Shown here: positions 1 through 7,959 of the stretch, one piece after another
How positions within the stretch are numbered: the first letter of the stretch is position 1
Layout: the number at the start of each line of letters is the position of its first letter
DNA from: an uncultured Holophagaceae bacterium
Lineage (GTDB): Bacteria > Acidobacteriota > Holophagae > Holophagales > Holophagaceae
DNA length: 12,597 nt
Reading direction: 5' to 3'
NCBI GenBank assembly: GCA_903890595.1
Contig: CAITBU010000215.1
Location: 1-12,597 of the forward strand
Notes under the pieces: model-generated
Told to the model about the DNA's origin: nothing
What the model saw: the letters and a program-made list of their open reading frames with translations, nothing else
Databases searched by the model: none
Position numbers and translations under genes: made by a program

Positions 1-1482
1 GTGGTGCTGGCGGACCAGACGGGCGGCGTGAAGACCTACCGGGACATGGTCACCGCCATCCATGTGCTCAAGCCCCTCTTCGAACAGCTGGAAGGCACCC
101 ACGTCGGCCTCATGCTGCCGGCCTCCGGCGGCGCCAGCATCCTTTACCTGGCCCTGCTCTTCGCCGGCAAGACGCCGGTGCTGGTGAACTGGACCGCTGG
201 CGCCCGCAGCATGGCTTTCAGCCTGGATCTGGTGGGGGTTCAGCGGGTCATCAGTGTCACCACCCTGGTGAACCGCCTGGATGCCCAGGGCGTGGATCTG
301 GGCGCGGTGCGCAGCCGCCTCTTCCTGCTCGACGAGGTGGGAAAGAAGATCTCTCTCGCCACCAAAATCGTTGCCGCCCTCAAGGCCAAGTTCAGCTGGG
401 CGGAGCTGCAGGCAGCTCGGCCGCCGGAGACCGCAGCGGTGCTCTTCACCAGCGGCAGTGAGAGCCTGCCCAAGGCCGTGCCGCTCAGCCACAGCAACAT
501 CCTGACCAACATCCGAGACGTGGCCGAGGCCATCTGCTTCCGCCCGGACGAGCGGGTCATGGGCTGTCTGCCGCCCTTCCACGCCTTCGGCCTCACCACC
601 ACCACCATCCTGCCTGTGCTCCTGGGCCTCCGGGTGGTCTACCACCCCAACCCCACCGAGGGGAGAATGCTGGCCCGCCTCATCGAGGCCTACCACGCCA
701 CCCTCCTGGTGGGCACGCCCACCTTCCTGGGCGGCATCCTGCGCCAGGCGGAGGACCGGCACCTGGAGTCCCTGCGCACGGTGGTCTCCGGGGCGGAGAA
801 GTGCCCGGAGCAGGTCTACGCCACCCTGGCCCGGCGCTGGCCAGGCACCGTGGTGCTGGAGGGCTACGGCATCACGGAGTGCTCGCCCGTGGTATCCGTG
901 AACCGGGAGGACGACCCCCGCCCGGGCAGCATTGGGCGGCCGCTGCGCTCCCTGGCGTGGGCCATCGTCGATCTGGAGCGGGGCTGCCGGGTGGAGCCCG
1001 GCCAAGCCGGCATGTTGCTGGTGCGCGGCCCGAGCATCTTCAGCGGCTACCTCAACCCGGAGGTGGAGTCCCCCTTCGAGACCTTCGAGGGCCACGCCTG
1101 GTACCGCACCGGGGACCTGGTGCGCCAGGATCGGGGCGTGCTGGTCTTCGCTGGCCGCCTCAAGCGCTTCGTCAAGCTGGGCGGCGAGATGGTCTCCCTC
1201 CCCGCCATCGAGGAGGTGCTGTCCCACCGCTTCCAGGGCGACGAGGAGACCGAGCCCTGCCTGGCCGTGGAGGCCTCCGAGGCCGAGCTGAACCCGGACC
1301 TGATCCTCTTCTCGGTGTCCGGCATCCTGCGGGACGAGGCCAATGCCGCCATCCGGGCGGCGGGCTTGTCGGCCCTGCACAGCATCCGCGTGGTGCGCAA
1401 GGTGGAGCAGATCCCCACCCTGGGCACCGGCAAGACCGACTACCGGGCCCTCCGGGCGCTGCTGACCGAACCCACGACCTAG
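1..1482 (+). CDS. AMP-forming acyl-CoA/acyl-ACP synthetase, Aas-like C-terminal part (5' truncated by window)
   Basis: ANL-superfamily adenylating enzyme that activates a fatty acid to acyl-AMP and then to a thioester. Residue numbers count from the window edge. The ATP-binding A3 loop LFTSGSESLPKAV is at 148-160, the A5 motif GYGITECSP at 288-296, the A7 motif YRTGDL at 368-373, the hinge region GRLKRFVKLGGE at 385-396, and the C-terminal catalytic lysine in GTGKTDY at K478. The wording (FTSGSE, GYGITECSP, KLGGEMVSLPAIEE) resembles the synthetase half of E. coli Aas (2-acylglycerophosphoethanolamine acyltransferase/acyl-ACP synthetase) more than FadD. The first codon of the window is GTG but has no upstream context, and the frame enters already inside the adenylation domain, so the true start lies outside. 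In Aas relatives a PlsC acyltransferase, sometimes with a transporter, precedes this domain; that is inference here. The stop TAG overlaps the stop of the convergent thiolase gene. A stand-alone acyl-CoA ligase is the alternative. Confidence 0.85.
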   Translation: MVLADQTGGVKTYRDMVTAIHVLKPLFEQLEGTHVGLMLPASGGASILYLALLFAGKTPVLVNWTAGARSMAFSLDLVGVQRVISVTTLVNRLDAQGVDLGAVRSRLFLLDEVGKKISLATKIVAALKAKFSWAELQAARPPETAAVLFTSGSESLPKAVPLSHSNILTNIRDVAEAICFRPDERVMGCLPPFHAFGLTTTTILPVLLGLRVVYHPNPTEGRMLARLIEAYHATLLVGTPTFLGGILRQAEDRHLESLRTVVSGAEKCPEQVYATLARRWPGTVVLEGYGITECSPVVSVNREDDPRPGSIGRPLRSLAWAIVDLERGCRVEPGQAGMLLVRGPSIFSGYLNPEVESPFETFEGHAWYRTGDLVRQDRGVLVFAGRLKRFVKLGGEMVSLPAIEEVLSHRFQGDEETEPCLAVEASEAELNPDLILFSVSGILRDEANAAIRAAGLSALHSIRVVRKVEQIPTLGTGKTDYRALRALLTEPTT

Positions 1483-2621
1483 TCGTCCACCGCCACCAGC
1501 AGGGCCAGGCCCAGGCCGCCGCCGATGCCCAGGGTGGCCACGCCCAGGCCGCCGCCCCGGGCCCGCAGGCGGTGCACCAGGGTGCAGACAATGCGAGCCC
1601 CAGTGGCGCCGATGGGATGCCCCAGGGCCACCCCGCCGCCGGCGACGTTGAGGCGCTCCTCAGGAATGCCCAGCTGGTGCTGGCAGACCAGCAGCTGGGC
1701 CGAGAAGGCCTCGTTGAGCTCCCACAGGTCGATGTCGCCCACGCCCAAGCCCTGGGCTGCAAGAAGGCGGCGCACCGCGGGCACCGGGGCCTCCCCCATG
1801 TCCAGGGGGTCCACGCCGGCCTCGCTCCAGCCTAGGATGCGGGCCAGGGCCGGGGCCCCCCGCGCCTGATCGCGGCGGGCCAGGAGGAGGGCGGCGGCGC
1901 CGTCGGAGAGGGCCGAGGCATTGCCCGCCGTGATCTGGCCGTTGGCCTCGAAGGCCGTGGGCAGGTGGGCCAGGTCGGCACGGGTCAGGTCCGGCCGCAC
2001 GCACTCGTCATGGTCCAGGGCGGGGCAGGGAGCCAGCTCGGGTCCGGCGGGTGAGGCCCCGGCTCGGCGATGGCTCTCGGCGGCCCAGGCGTCGGCCTCC
2101 AGGCGGGTGATGCCCCGCTTCGCCACGAGGCGCTCGATGGTCTGGCCCATGAGGAGGCCCGTGACCGGGCACTTCAGGCCGTCCTGGTGCATGACATCCG
2201 GCAACTGGCGGTGGCCCATGCGGAAGCCCCAGCGCAGGCCCGGCACCAGGTGCGGGGTGTCGGACATGGCTTCGCTGCCGCCCGCCAGCACAGGGGGTGC
2301 TCCCGGCTCAGCCAGGCGGCCTGCCGCCAGGATGAGGGCTTGGAGGCTGGACCCGCAGGCCATGTTGAGGGTGTAGGCCGGGGTGTCCAGGGCCAAGCCG
2401 GCCTTGAGGGCGATGGTGCGGGCCGGGTTCATGCCCTGGGTGTGGCTGCGGGCCATGCCCCAGAGGAGGCCCCCGGGGCGGGGTAGGGCCGGGTCCGCCA
2501 GGACGGCGCTCACCGCCGACAGGCCCAGGCCCACGGCCCCGATGCCTGCCAGGCTGCCACCGTAGCGGCCCTGGGGTAGGCGCCGGGCGGCGAGGATGAG
2601 GAGGTCGCCGGGGCCACTCAT
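1479..2621 (-). CDS. Thiolase-family protein (acetyl-CoA acetyltransferase-like), second catalytic Cys replaced
   Basis: 380 residues, close to the usual 390 of biosynthetic or degradative thiolases, which condense or cleave acyl-CoAs. The N terminus has the expected RYGGSLAGI (19-27). The nucleophile motif NMACGSSLQAL carries Cys89. AGGSEAMS, NEAF (303-306) and GHPIGATG with His335 are all present. The C-terminal motif normally reads CIGGG; here it is GIGGG, with Gly365 where the proton-transferring Cys is expected. The DNA reads ggc at that codon, in an otherwise intact frame. The start ATG sits in an ATGA overlap with the stop of the upstream SanA-like gene, and no strong Shine-Dalgarno precedes it, so translational coupling is likely. 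The 3' end meets the synthetase gene head-on. A role in fatty-acid or CoA metabolism next to the acyl synthetase is plausible but inferred. The missing Cys makes the normal claisen chemistry uncertain. Confidence 0.9.
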   Translation of the reverse strand: MSGPGDLLILAARRLPQGRYGGSLAGIGAVGLGLSAVSAVLADPALPRPGGLLWGMARSHTQGMNPARTIALKAGLALDTPAYTLNMACGSSLQALILAAGRLAEPGAPPVLAGGSEAMSDTPHLVPGLRWGFRMGHRQLPDVMHQDGLKCPVTGLLMGQTIERLVAKRGITRLEADAWAAESHRRAGASPAGPELAPCPALDHDECVRPDLTRADLAHLPTAFEANGQITAGNASALSDGAAALLLARRDQARGAPALARILGWSEAGVDPLDMGEAPVPAVRRLLAAQGLGVGDIDLWELNEAFSAQLLVCQHQLGIPEERLNVAGGGVALGHPIGATGARIVCTLVHRLRARGGGLGVATLGIGGGLGLALLVAVDD

Positions 2622-3301
2622 CGGGCCGGATCCCAGTCGTCGGGGGTGGGCTCCCGGGGGCCCAGGCGAGCATCCGGCGGGAACCAGCCGTCCCAGAGCG
2701 CCAGGTGGCGGGCGATGTACTCCCGGGTCCAGAGGCGGAGGCGGCGGGTCCAGGTCCGGGCGGTGCTGGGGGCCGCCACCCCCCAGGCCCGCAGGCCCAT
2801 GCGCTCAGCCAGGTAGAGGGCCCGGGGTAGGTGGAAGTCCGAGGTGACGATCACCAGCTGCCGCTGGCCGAAGACGGCCTGGGCCCGGCGCAGGCTGTCC
2901 CAGGTGCGAACCCCGGCATAGTCGCTGACGATGTGGAGGGGGGGGACGCCCTGGCGCATGAGCCAGCGGCGCATGGCCTGGGGCTCATTGTAGTTGGCGT
3001 GGCGGTTGTCCCCGGACACCAGGAACCACCGGACCCGCCCGCTGCGGTAGAGCTCCAGGGCCGTGCGGAGCCGGCCCTCCAGGAGCAGGGTGGGCTCACC
3101 GTCCCCATAGACGCCGGCCCCAAGCACCAGGACCGCACCCCCCACCGCTGGCAGGGTCTCCAGGCTGTAGGTCTGCAGGCGGTGCATGGCCGGGAACCTT
3201 CCCAGGGTCCAGAGCAAGTCTCCGCATAGGGCCAGCGCCAGAACCAGGGCCAGGGGCCACCGGAGCCGGAGGAAGCGATGAAGGAAGGCGGAGAACAGCA
3301 T
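2618..3301 (-). CDS. sanA: SanA/YdcF-family (DUF218) membrane-anchored envelope protein
   Basis: 227 residues, close to E. coli SanA (about 239). SanA affects envelope permeability (vancomycin exclusion at high temperature); its biochemical activity is not settled. One N-terminal hydrophobic segment (about 14-33) after a basic start suggests an inner-membrane anchor with the DUF218 domain outside. Visible family motifs are the first strand ending in LGAG (60-63), SGDNR (96-100), NEP (105-107), SDYAG with R132/T133/D135/S136 (consensus YAG.RT.DS) and SDFHLPRA (154-161). The SGDNR, NEP and YAG.RT.DS set is closer to SanA than to YdcF. The ATG at 3301 gives the complete anchor; no strong ribosome site lies before it. 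It is the first gene of a leftward pair with the thiolase, overlapping by 4 bases, and is divergent from the large lipoprotein gene. The symbol is by resemblance only. Confidence 0.8.
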   Translation of the reverse strand: MLFSAFLHRFLRLRWPLALVLALALCGDLLWTLGRFPAMHRLQTYSLETLPAVGGAVLVLGAGVYGDGEPTLLLEGRLRTALELYRSGRVRWFLVSGDNRHANYNEPQAMRRWLMRQGVPPLHIVSDYAGVRTWDSLRRAQAVFGQRQLVIVTSDFHLPRALYLAERMGLRAWGVAAPSTARTWTRRLRLWTREYIARHLALWDGWFPPDARLGPREPTPDDWDPAR

Positions 3302-3382
3302 CGTGAGTTAGCATAGACCTTTCGCCCGCCCAGCCCCACGGTCCTCCGTCCCACCCGTGCCTTTCCAGACGAGATTCCCCTG
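3302..3382. promoter_or_regulatory. Divergent spacer between sanA-like and lipoprotein genes
   Basis: This 81-base gap must hold the start signals for both divergent genes unless they are read from elsewhere. On the minus strand TATGCT (about 3310-3315) resembles a -10 box, but it lies so close to the sanA-like ATG that the transcript would be nearly leaderless, and no -35-like hexamer sits at the right distance. I see no convincing sigma-70 promoter on the plus strand. Ribosome-site complementarity is weak on both sides (only GAG nine bases before the plus-strand ATG). Confidence 0.3.
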
Positions 3383-6300
3383 ATGAACATGAGCCCTGCC
3401 CCTGTTTCCGCCTTTCCCTGGCTTGTCCTGCTGAACGCTGGGCGGGTCCTGGTCCCGGCGGGGTTGCTGCTGGCTGCGACGGGCTGCTTCCGGGCCACCG
3501 GGATTTCCCGCCCCGCCGCCGTCGTGGAAGAGATCCCTGCCTCCGGGGGGGACCGCGTCACGGGCCTCAAGGCCACGGCGGGTGCTGGCGACTTCTACAT
3601 CGGCAATGATTCGGTCCACCTGGCCGTGGACGGCGCTGCCTTCGGCGACCGGGGCGGCCAGTTCGGTGCAGTTTCCGGCGGCGCCATCCTGGATGTGGGC
3701 ATCCTCTCCCTGGACCAGAGCTACCACCGGGTCTCCATGCCCACGGACCTGCTGGAGCGCCTGGGTCCTGTGGCGAACCAGGACCCGGACCTGCCCCTGG
3801 TCTTTGACCAGTACGCCCCTGGCGGCGATTCCAACACGGTCTACCTGAACATGGGCGGCTACCTCCTGGACTCCTTGGGCAAGCTGGGTGTAGCCACTGA
3901 CAGCCTGGGCCGGGTGCGAGGTGTCACGGTCACCCACCGCATTACCCTGAACAAGGGCGATGCCTTCTTCCTGCTGGAAACGACCCTTGCCAACAGCAGC
4001 GGTGCCACCCTCCCCCTGCGCAACCTGGGCGACCACCTGTCCCAGCGGGGCGGCGGCTTCCGCTTCGTGGTGCCCGCCCTGTCGACCTTCACCGGAACCC
4101 CCCTCACCACCTGGGGCGTGGAGATCCCCGGCACCAACTTCAGCACCCCCCTGACCTCCAGCGTGGTGGCCCCCATGGTGGGCCTCATGGGCGCAGAGTC
4201 CGCCGGCAACACCCTGGATTCCCATGCCTCCATGGGCATCATGCCTCTGGATGTGGACACCGTCCTGGTGGCCTCGGATCCCCAGCAGGCCCTCACCGAG
4301 AAGCGCCCCCTCTTCCCGGCCCGCTTGGTGGTGGGCAGTCCTGCCGCAGCCAGCCTGGCCAATGGCAGCACCCTCAGCTACCGGCGTCGCCTCTATGTCA
4401 TGGGTGGGCCCAGCTTCATCTCCGTCCTGCCCTCCCAGACCACGGCGATCTTCAGCCTCATGGCCCAAGCCCGGGCGGCCCTCAAGGGCGAGGACGTGGG
4501 CTACCTCGCCTACAACTCCTTCGGTACGGCCACGGGTGGTGGCCCCCTCCAGACGGAGTTCCGCTTCGAGCGCTACACCTACAGCGGTGCCCTCCCCTTC
4601 GATCCGGCGAGCAGCAGCAGTCCCGCCAGCCTGGCCGCCAACTGGCGCCTGGAGCGCGTGGAGTGGCGCGAACCCTCCAACTCCTCGGCTTCCGCCGTCG
4701 GTCTGTTCCTCCCCGCCATCCCCGATGGGACGACGGGCCTCACCCAGCGCTATCGCCTCACGGCGCGGAACGCCATCCAGACCTCGGCGCCCCTCTACCT
4801 GGGCACCAACGTCATGGATGCCAACCGCCCCTACCTGCCCACCCCCATCACCCCCTCCAAGACCCAGAACTGGCAAGTTTCGGAAGCCCTCAGCCCGGAG
4901 CGGGCAGACGTGCTTGATGCCACCGGCAACGTCACCCAGTTCCGGCAGACCGTCCATGTCTTCAGTGCCCGGCAGTCTGGGACGCTGGAATACGGCGGCT
5001 TGAATCCACTGCGGATGACCTTCCAGGGAATCGGCGTCCCGGACCCGGACGTCCAGCGCAGCCGCCGACTTTCCAGCGTCTTCAGCGAGATCTACAAGAC
5101 CAAGGCCCCGGCCAACACCAACTACGGGTCCTACCACTACGCGGCCGGCAACCAGCTCTTTGGCACCTCCTTCAGCAGCACAGACTCCATTGGCGTCATG
5201 TTCTTCCCCACCGGGAACTACCTGGCCCACGCTTCCCGCGGACCCCTGTCCCACCTGGACACCCTGCCGGTCCGGGCCTTTGCTGGCCAGACCGACACCA
5301 GCCATGGCTTTGTGGTGGCGCCCCCCGTGCTGCCCACGGGTTGGACCAACTTCGACCTTCCCGGGCCGACGCAAGCCACCACCGGGGGTTACAACCCTGG
5401 TGAGATGCTCAGCTCCGCCCTGGCTGAAGGGGTCGAGGTGGTGGCCCGCACCGAGGAGGACGTACACACCGATCCGGCGGCCCTCCGCTCGGAGTTCCGT
5501 GCAGAGATCGACATCGTCCCGGTTTCCGATGCTCAGCGCGCGCCCCTGGGAATCAACCCCTTGGTGGTGGGTGCCCGCACCTCGGTTTTGGCGGACGGCA
5601 CCTTCACAGCCCTCTTCGCCCCGGCCCCTACCAGTGACCGAAACGGTGGTGCCAGGCCCTCCAAGGGCTGGAACCTCGCCGACTTCATCACTCAGGCGGA
5701 AGGCGGCTTCACGGTTGTGCACCGCCCCCGTGGGCCGCAGGGCCTCTTCACCTTGCGTGGGTTCAGCCGCACCGTGGCCCTCGGCACAGGCGTCAATGCC
5801 TGGTGGAACCTAACCGGCCCCGCCTCCCTGGGCCGGAAGATGGGCGACTTTGATGCCCTGGAGCTGCTGCGAGCCGAGGGCTTCGCCGCTGCTGGCCCCG
5901 ATGCCTGGTACACCGAGTTCCAGAACGTTCGGGACGACTGGTTCGCCCTCCTGAGCCAGCAGACTCCCACCTCCTTCACCAAGGGACTGGGCCTCTCCGC
6001 TGCGCGCTTCAGCCTGGATACCCCTGTGGGCCAGGCCCGGACCTACCTCAAGGTGGGTGCCACCGCTCCGACCCAGGACACCCTGGCCCTGGTCCTTGCC
6101 GCTCTCAAGTCAGGAGCCGCCGTGGCCTCCACCGGCCCTCTGCTCAATGTCACCATCGGTGGCGTTGCTCCCGGCGGCCTGGTGTCTGGCCCTGTCAGCA
6201 GCGTGAGTGTGGTCATCGCGCTCCACGCCGCGGACTGGGTGCCGGTGGATGAGGTCCGGGTTGTCGTCCGCGGCTCCGCCTCGCCCATCCTGGTTCCCCT

Positions 6301-6541
6301 GTCCAGCTTCACGGCTTCCACCACGGACTTCACCCAGAAGACCGCCACTGTGACGGTGCCTCTGCCAGCCGGCAAGGATGCCTGGCTGGTGGTGGAGGCA
6401 GGGGTGGCGCGGAGCCAGACCGGCGCCTACCGGGTCGGAACCCCTTGGAATCGCATCATGAAGGGCCTCTATCCCATCGCCATCACCAATCCCATCTTTG
6501 TGGACGTGACCGGCGGCGGGTACACTCCTCCGGGACTCTGA
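3383..6541 (+). CDS. Large predicted lipoprotein with degenerate CehA/McbA-type metallohydrolase (PHP-like) domain
   Basis: 1052 residues. The N terminus has a hydrophobic stretch ending in LLLAATGC, a relaxed lipobox with Cys35, so export and lipid anchoring are likely; Arg21 inside the hydrophobic part is slightly unusual. Residues about 60-620 look beta-rich, and I recognise no family there. From about 650 to 965 the order of motifs follows CehA/McbA-family hydrolases: an ALAEGVEVVARTEED segment (D693), a VVHRPRG segment (H780), DFDALELL (822-829), DDWFALL (851-857), TYLKV, an ALKSGAAVASTGP segment (S916-P919), then ADWVPVDEVRVVVRG (from A950). Yet the expected HxH of the family is FDLPGP (657-662), the TDHN motif is TEED (690-693), and the GNSDSH motif is GLSAAR (870-875). 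Most metal ligands are therefore missing and a binding or structural role is more likely than hydrolysis. The start ATG has only weak ribosome-site complementarity; M3 is a possible alternative. The stop lies 16 bases before dnaB. The coding call is firm; the family call is from memory of motifs. Confidence 0.8.
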   Translation: MNMSPAPVSAFPWLVLLNAGRVLVPAGLLLAATGCFRATGISRPAAVVEEIPASGGDRVTGLKATAGAGDFYIGNDSVHLAVDGAAFGDRGGQFGAVSGGAILDVGILSLDQSYHRVSMPTDLLERLGPVANQDPDLPLVFDQYAPGGDSNTVYLNMGGYLLDSLGKLGVATDSLGRVRGVTVTHRITLNKGDAFFLLETTLANSSGATLPLRNLGDHLSQRGGGFRFVVPALSTFTGTPLTTWGVEIPGTNFSTPLTSSVVAPMVGLMGAESAGNTLDSHASMGIMPLDVDTVLVASDPQQALTEKRPLFPARLVVGSPAAASLANGSTLSYRRRLYVMGGPSFISVLPSQTTAIFSLMAQARAALKGEDVGYLAYNSFGTATGGGPLQTEFRFERYTYSGALPFDPASSSSPASLAANWRLERVEWREPSNSSASAVGLFLPAIPDGTTGLTQRYRLTARNAIQTSAPLYLGTNVMDANRPYLPTPITPSKTQNWQVSEALSPERADVLDATGNVTQFRQTVHVFSARQSGTLEYGGLNPLRMTFQGIGVPDPDVQRSRRLSSVFSEIYKTKAPANTNYGSYHYAAGNQLFGTSFSSTDSIGVMFFPTGNYLAHASRGPLSHLDTLPVRAFAGQTDTSHGFVVAPPVLPTGWTNFDLPGPTQATTGGYNPGEMLSSALAEGVEVVARTEEDVHTDPAALRSEFRAEIDIVPVSDAQRAPLGINPLVVGARTSVLADGTFTALFAPAPTSDRNGGARPSKGWNLADFITQAEGGFTVVHRPRGPQGLFTLRGFSRTVALGTGVNAWWNLTGPASLGRKMGDFDALELLRAEGFAAAGPDAWYTEFQNVRDDWFALLSQQTPTSFTKGLGLSAARFSLDTPVGQARTYLKVGATAPTQDTLALVLAALKSGAAVASTGPLLNVTIGGVAPGGLVSGPVSSVSVVIALHAADWVPVDEVRVVVRGSASPILVPLSSFTASTTDFTQKTATVTVPLPAGKDAWLVVEAGVARSQTGAYRVGTPWNRIMKGLYPIAITNPIFVDVTGGGYTPPGL

Positions 6542-6557
6542 TCGGCAAAGGTGGACC

Positions 6558-7928
6558 ATGGCGGACTGGCTTCCGGAACGGCTTCCGGAAGATGTGGATG
6601 CGGAACGGTCGTTCCTGGCGACCTGTTGCGCCCCCGGTGCGGGTCTCGCTGGCAGCGAGGCCGTCTTCTCCCTCTCCGAGGAGGACTTCGTTCACCCCGT
6701 CCATCGGGCGGTCTTCCGGGCCCTGCGTACGCTGATTGAGGCCCAGGTCGAGGTCAGCTCCCTCACCCTGAAGGACGCCCTCGACCAGGACGACAGCCTC
6801 AACCGGGTCGGCGGATATCCAGGCCTGGTGGAGCTGCTCTCGGCCGAGGATGTGGAGCGTCCAAAAGTCCTCGCCGACCTCATCCGGCGCAAGTCCCGTC
6901 TGCGGCAGCTGGTCCACCTCGGCGCCCAGCTGGTCCGGCAGGCGGCCGAAGAGGATGAGCCCCCCGAGACCCTGGTGGAGCAGACCGCCCAGAGCCTGTT
7001 TCAGCTGGCCCAGGGCGATGCCCGGACCCGGGGTCTGCTCACCATCAAGTCCGTGGCAGAGGATGCCATGGGCCGCCTCTCGGAGCGCATGGAAGGCCGC
7101 CTGTCCCCGGGCGTGCGCGTGGGGTTCAACCGCTTCGACGAGCTGACCCAGGGCTTCCAGCCGGGCAACCTCATCGTGCTGGCCGCCCGCCCCGGTGTCG
7201 GTAAGACGGCCCTGGCGCTGAACTGGATCCATCGGGCCGCCGAGTCCCGAGACGGTCGCCCCGGCCACTGTGGTGCCTTCTTCAGCCTGGAGATGAGCTA
7301 CGAGGAAGTCTTCCTCCGCCTCCTGTCGGCGCAGAGCGAGACCAACATGAAGGACCTCCAGTCCGGCCGGGCCGCCGACAAGATGGACCACGTCCTGCGC
7401 TCCCGGGATGTCCTGACCAAGCTGCCCCTCTACATCTGTGACCAGGCCTCCATCACCGTGCCCCTGATCCAGAACATGATCCGGAAGCAGGGTAGCCAGA
7501 ACAACCGCCCCATTGACTTCGTGATCATCGACTACCTGCAGCTGCTGAGCAGCCCGGAGAGCAGCCGCGGCGCCAAGCAGAACGAGGCCGTGCGCATTGG
7601 TGAGATCAGCCGCGGCCTGAAGCTCATGGCCAAGGACTTCAACATCCCCGTGGTGGTGCTGTCCCAGCTGAACCGCGAGGTGGAACACCGCACCGGTGGG
7701 CGCCCGCAGCTCAGCGACCTCCGGGACTCCGGCGCCATCGAGCAGGATGCGGACATGGTGGCCTTCATCCACCGCAAGACGGCCACCAGCGCAGCGGATG
7801 TGCCGGACAATTCGGCCGAGCTGATCGTGGCCAAGCACCGCAACGGCCCCACCGCAACCATCCCCCTCCACTTCAAGGGGGAGTATGCGATGTACAAGGA
7901 GCTGATCCGGGAGACCGATCCCTACTAA
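6558..7928 (+). CDS. dnaB: Replicative DNA helicase DnaB
   Basis: 456 residues, the normal length for DnaB, the hexameric 5'-3' helicase that unwinds DNA at the replication fork and recruits primase. The N-terminal helical domain (about 10-110) includes EDFVHPVHRAVFRA and the VGGYPGLVELL segment. The RecA-like C-terminal domain follows, with Walker A ARPGVGKTAL (K216), the FSLEMS motif, Walker B FVIIDYLQLL (D325), the LSQLNREVE segment and SDLRDSGAIEQDAD (386-399). All are typical of bacterial chromosomal DnaB, with no intein or insertion. The start is well supported by AAGGTGG just before the ATG. It follows the lipoprotein gene by 16 bases, so it may be cotranscribed with it, although the functions seem unrelated. 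It ends 19 bases from the end of the convergent E2 gene. Confidence 0.97.
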   Translation: MADWLPERLPEDVDAERSFLATCCAPGAGLAGSEAVFSLSEEDFVHPVHRAVFRALRTLIEAQVEVSSLTLKDALDQDDSLNRVGGYPGLVELLSAEDVERPKVLADLIRRKSRLRQLVHLGAQLVRQAAEEDEPPETLVEQTAQSLFQLAQGDARTRGLLTIKSVAEDAMGRLSERMEGRLSPGVRVGFNRFDELTQGFQPGNLIVLAARPGVGKTALALNWIHRAAESRDGRPGHCGAFFSLEMSYEEVFLRLLSAQSETNMKDLQSGRAADKMDHVLRSRDVLTKLPLYICDQASITVPLIQNMIRKQGSQNNRPIDFVIIDYLQLLSSPESSRGAKQNEAVRIGEISRGLKLMAKDFNIPVVVLSQLNREVEHRTGGRPQLSDLRDSGAIEQDADMVAFIHRKTATSAADVPDNSAELIVAKHRNGPTATIPLHFKGEYAMYKELIRETDPY

Positions 7929-7937
7929 GCCGAACCG

Positions 7938-7959
7938 GGGCTGGCTGCTACTCCAGCCC
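7938..7959. terminator. Weak hairpin between convergent dnaB and E2 gene ends
   Basis: GGGCTGG (7938-7944) pairs with CCAGCCC (7953-7959) across an 8-base loop. The right arm lies in the last codons of the E2 gene and the loop holds that gene's stop. It is the only inverted repeat in this tail-to-tail junction and could stop transcription both ways, but no U-run follows it on either strand. Low confidence as an intrinsic terminator. Confidence 0.3.

Noticed and set aside
585..606. Short run of repeated acc triplets
   Set aside because: It encodes four Thr in a conserved stretch of the synthetase and is too short to be a meaningful repeat.
801..1835. A 344-codon open frame on the plus strand spanning the ends of the synthetase and thiolase genes
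   Set aside because: It is Gly/Pro/Arg/Ala-rich, crosses two well-supported genes in another frame and shows no domain.
3308..5722. An 804-codon open frame on the minus strand opposite the lipoprotein gene
   Set aside because: It is Gly/His/Gln/Arg-rich low-complexity protein with no domain, as expected opposite a GC3-rich gene. The plus frame has a lipobox, family motifs and normal composition.
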